DNA from: Candidatus Zixiibacteriota bacterium
GTDB lineage: Bacteria > Zixibacteria > MSB-5A5 > GN15 > JAAZOE01
NCBI GenBank assembly: GCA_023138975.1
Contig: JAGLON010000020.1
Location: forward strand, 30,858-94,857
Length of the DNA: 64,000 nt
Direction of reading: 5' to 3'
Shown: positions 63,972 to 64,000 of the stretch, one piece after another
Numbering within the stretch: the stretch's first letter is position 1
Layout: every line of letters begins with the position of its first letter
The notes under the pieces: model-generated
Told to the model about the DNA's origin: nothing
Seen by the model: the letters and a program-made list of their open reading frames with translations, nothing else
Database searches by the model: none
Position numbers and translations under genes: made by a program

Positions 63972-64000
63972 AGGCGGCTTCCGGATTCGAACCGGAGAAT
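63972..64000 (-). tRNA. tRNA-Cys, 3' part, cut by the window end
   Basis: Read on the minus strand, the piece gives the T arm TCCGG TTCGAAT CCGGA, then the acceptor 3' strand AGCCGCC and discriminator U73. U73 is the identity base of tRNA-Cys, and GGCGGCT is a usual 5' acceptor strand for it. No CCA is encoded. The body and anticodon lie beyond position 64000, so the amino acid is inferred. Confidence 0.7.

Noticed and set aside
1..64000. CRISPR array, prophage, insertion sequence or origin of replication
   Set aside because: I saw no regularly spaced direct repeats, transposase or integrase motifs, phage structural genes, or DnaA-box clusters.

Overview
The window looks like a chromosomal segment of a Gram-negative (diderm) bacterium of the FCB/candidate Zixibacteria kind, at moderate GC. 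The support is in the proteins. Three secreted proteins carry paired dockerin repeats of the GDANxDxxVNIGD type. One secreted metalloprotease ends in a FlgD/type IX-like sorting domain with an NFPNPFNPST motif. There is an outer-membrane Omp85-like barrel, a secretin and several lipoproteins. The phylum is inferred from these protein styles and was not tested. No transposase, integrase, phage gene or CRISPR array is visible, and most of the window is ordinary, densely packed core genome.

Layout. 1-560: a broken gene start and covarying hairpin repeats. 588-3302 (minus): purD, purE and a TPR protein. 3609-6374: an FN3 lipoprotein, a DUF4384 protein with a long Ser/Lys tail, and a small anchored protein. 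6435-13741: a CIRCE-controlled heat-shock operon (hrcA, grpE, dnaK, dnaJ, prmA, rsmE) running on into a prepilin peptidase. 13738-14770 (minus): an exosortase-family transpeptidase with a partner membrane protein. 14865-18759: a sensor kinase, then efp, an RNase HIII-like gene and an eIF2B-like gene. 18814-22442: a lipoprotein, a GAF sensor with a degenerate kinase end, and a receiver protein. 22439-26526: a complete riboflavin operon behind an FMN riboswitch, ending in nusB.

26635-35141: six overlapping or nearly overlapping genes for envelope glycosylation (DUF2723, GT4, YbhN-like flippase, GT2, epimerase, GT39-like). 35214-36516: three small genes. 36684-40517: an inactive/active M16 protease pair, then a rhodanese and a DoxX/MauE protein. 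40521-48379 (minus): a type IV pilus operon pilB-pilC-two pilins-pilMN fusion-pilO-pilP-pilQ. Its prepilin peptidase sits 27 kb away at the end of the heat-shock operon. 48496-59432: Omp85-like protein, secreted proteases, envelope proteins and an M32 carboxypeptidase. 59762-63703: dockerin proteins, a PilZ protein and unknowns. 63704-64000: palindromic hairpins and the 3' end of a tRNA-Cys running off the window.

The best candidates for something new are: the two-gene exosortase locus without a visible substrate; a degenerate copy of the tRNA-Cys 3' end forming a direct repeat about 1.5 kb from the real one; two families of covarying hairpins; a set of genes that look leaderless; a ribD leader whose terminator stem also carries the ribosome binding site; a GAF sensor that lost its phospho-acceptor histidine; and an EF-P with an unusual arginine loop. 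None amounts to a demonstrated new system.
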